Origin: Brachionus manjavacas
Lineage: Eukaryota > Rotifera > Eurotatoria > Ploima > Brachionidae
Reading direction: 5' to 3'
Length of the DNA stretch: 64,000 nucleotides
Assembly: GCA_019054805.1 (NCBI GenBank)
Contig: JAHQIY010000001.1
Span: 9,190,501 to 9,254,500, forward strand
Positions 63,201 through 64,000 of the stretch are shown here, one piece after another. A model generated the notes under the pieces. The model saw only the letters and a list, made by a program, of their open reading frames with translations, did not search any database and was not told where the DNA came from. Each line of letters begins with the position of its first letter. Position 1 is the first letter of the stretch. The position numbers were made by a program, and so were the translations under genes.

Positions 63201-64000
63201 AATTTAAATAAAAGATAAATATTTAAGAAAATTTCACGTTTTTGACTCAGATAATTTAGAAAAAAAATTCAATTATTTGATGCCACTTTATTGGAGATTT
63301 ATTTTGACATTTGACAGCAAAATTGTATGACAAATAAGTCTGGTAAGCGCATGAACGAGTAAAAAAAATTCAGACAGGATATAAAGTTTCTAATTTCATA
63401 TTTTAATATCCCAGTCTAACTCCTAATTGATCTTTTGTTTCCTAGAAAATAGTTTACTCGATAAATAAAAGAATTTTTTTTTAATTTTGAAGCTCAAAAT
63501 GAGACCATTTTTAATAAATTTCAGAGCGAAAAAAATTGTAATCAAATTCTCTCGTTCTTATTGTTTCAGCTGTCTAGTTTGTTGTTTGGTTCAATAATGT
63601 CCAATACATGATATATTAATACTAGAAAATCCACTTAGTTTTACTAAAGTTTGATAAGGCCGAGTTTAAATGAGAAATTAACAGCCTGGAGCCACTTTTG
63701 TCATGAATAGAACAGTCAAATTTTGATAATATACCAGCGCTTATGTTTTATTCTGATCATTCTAATCTTAAAATGATATTTAGAATTTCAAGAGTATGAT
63801 AAAAAATTATAATCATTTAATTCTAAAAATCAAATGACCTTTTTGTTGAAATTTATAAAAATTCTGTTCTGATTGAATTTTTACAGTTTAAAGTGTTGAT
63901 TTTTCACTTTTAATTTACGACCAGATAAAGTATTTCATTACGAATAACAAAAAAAAATTTGTGGATTGAAAAAGATCGGATATTTTGCTAAAGCATTAAA
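57256..64000. other. 6.7-kb stretch without recognised genes
   Basis: Read on both strands without finding a coding exon, RNA gene or clear transposon. A phrase near 57915 (ACCGGGTTGTCTGAAATGAG) resembles one at 56634 (GCCGGGTTGTCCGAACTGAA), probably a small dispersed repeat. A short AC dinucleotide run lies at 60110. Otherwise it is uniform AT-rich DNA. Confidence 0.4.

Overview
This is nuclear DNA of a small-genome animal. The background is very AT-rich, genes have many short introns (about 40-60 bases, GT-AG), and intergenic space is full of decayed transposons. The genes are metazoan: acid ceramidase, FIP1L1, a Maf-type pyrophosphatase, a PLEKHA5/6/7-type WW-PH protein, NDUFV1, EF1-alpha, a syndecan and a selenoprotein L. 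Selenoprotein L is known from aquatic organisms. With the AT content and intron size this fits a small aquatic invertebrate, for example a rotifer, but the species is inference.

Layout. 1-608 (+): last exons of acid ceramidase. 1.0-5 kb: a GC-richer non-LTR retrotransposon with three in-frame stops, a mariner-type MITE, an imperfect tandem repeat and an inverted pair of SWIM zinc-finger transposon fragments. 5.2-9.0 kb (-): a seven-exon gene for an OB-fold protein with a zinc ribbon, most like shieldin subunit SHLD2. Two related tRNA-derived SINEs lie in its introns or flank. 10.4-12.5 kb: two retrotransposon 3' ends. 12.7-13.8 kb (-): an unrecognised acidic, disordered protein. 14.0-14.8 kb: a decayed Tc1/mariner element holding an unrelated open stretch on the other strand. 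16.2-18.3 kb (+): FIP1L1. 18.7-21.7 kb (+): Maf protein whose first intron holds two hairpin MITEs. 22.2-23.5 kb (+): a 5'-truncated but open reverse transcriptase. 24.7-35.3 kb (-): the PLEKHA-type gene. 40.4-41.5 kb (-): selenoprotein L with SECIS, head to head with NDUFV1 (42.0-43.7 kb, +). 44.6-46.0 kb (-): intronless EF1-alpha. 48.6 kb (-): a retrotransposon scrap. 49.6-51.3 kb (-): intronless syndecan. 56.2-57.3 kb (+): another retrotransposon 3' end. 57.3-64 kb: no gene seen.

The most notable observation is the selenoprotein. Two in-frame UGA codons three codons apart (U-x-x-U) sit exactly where a peroxiredoxin-like fold has its redox motif, and a hairpin with SECIS features starts about 35 bases after the stop. 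An ordinary gene finder would split this gene in two. The host genes do not form an operon or shared pathway. The only visible pairing is the short divergent interval between selenoprotein L and NDUFV1.
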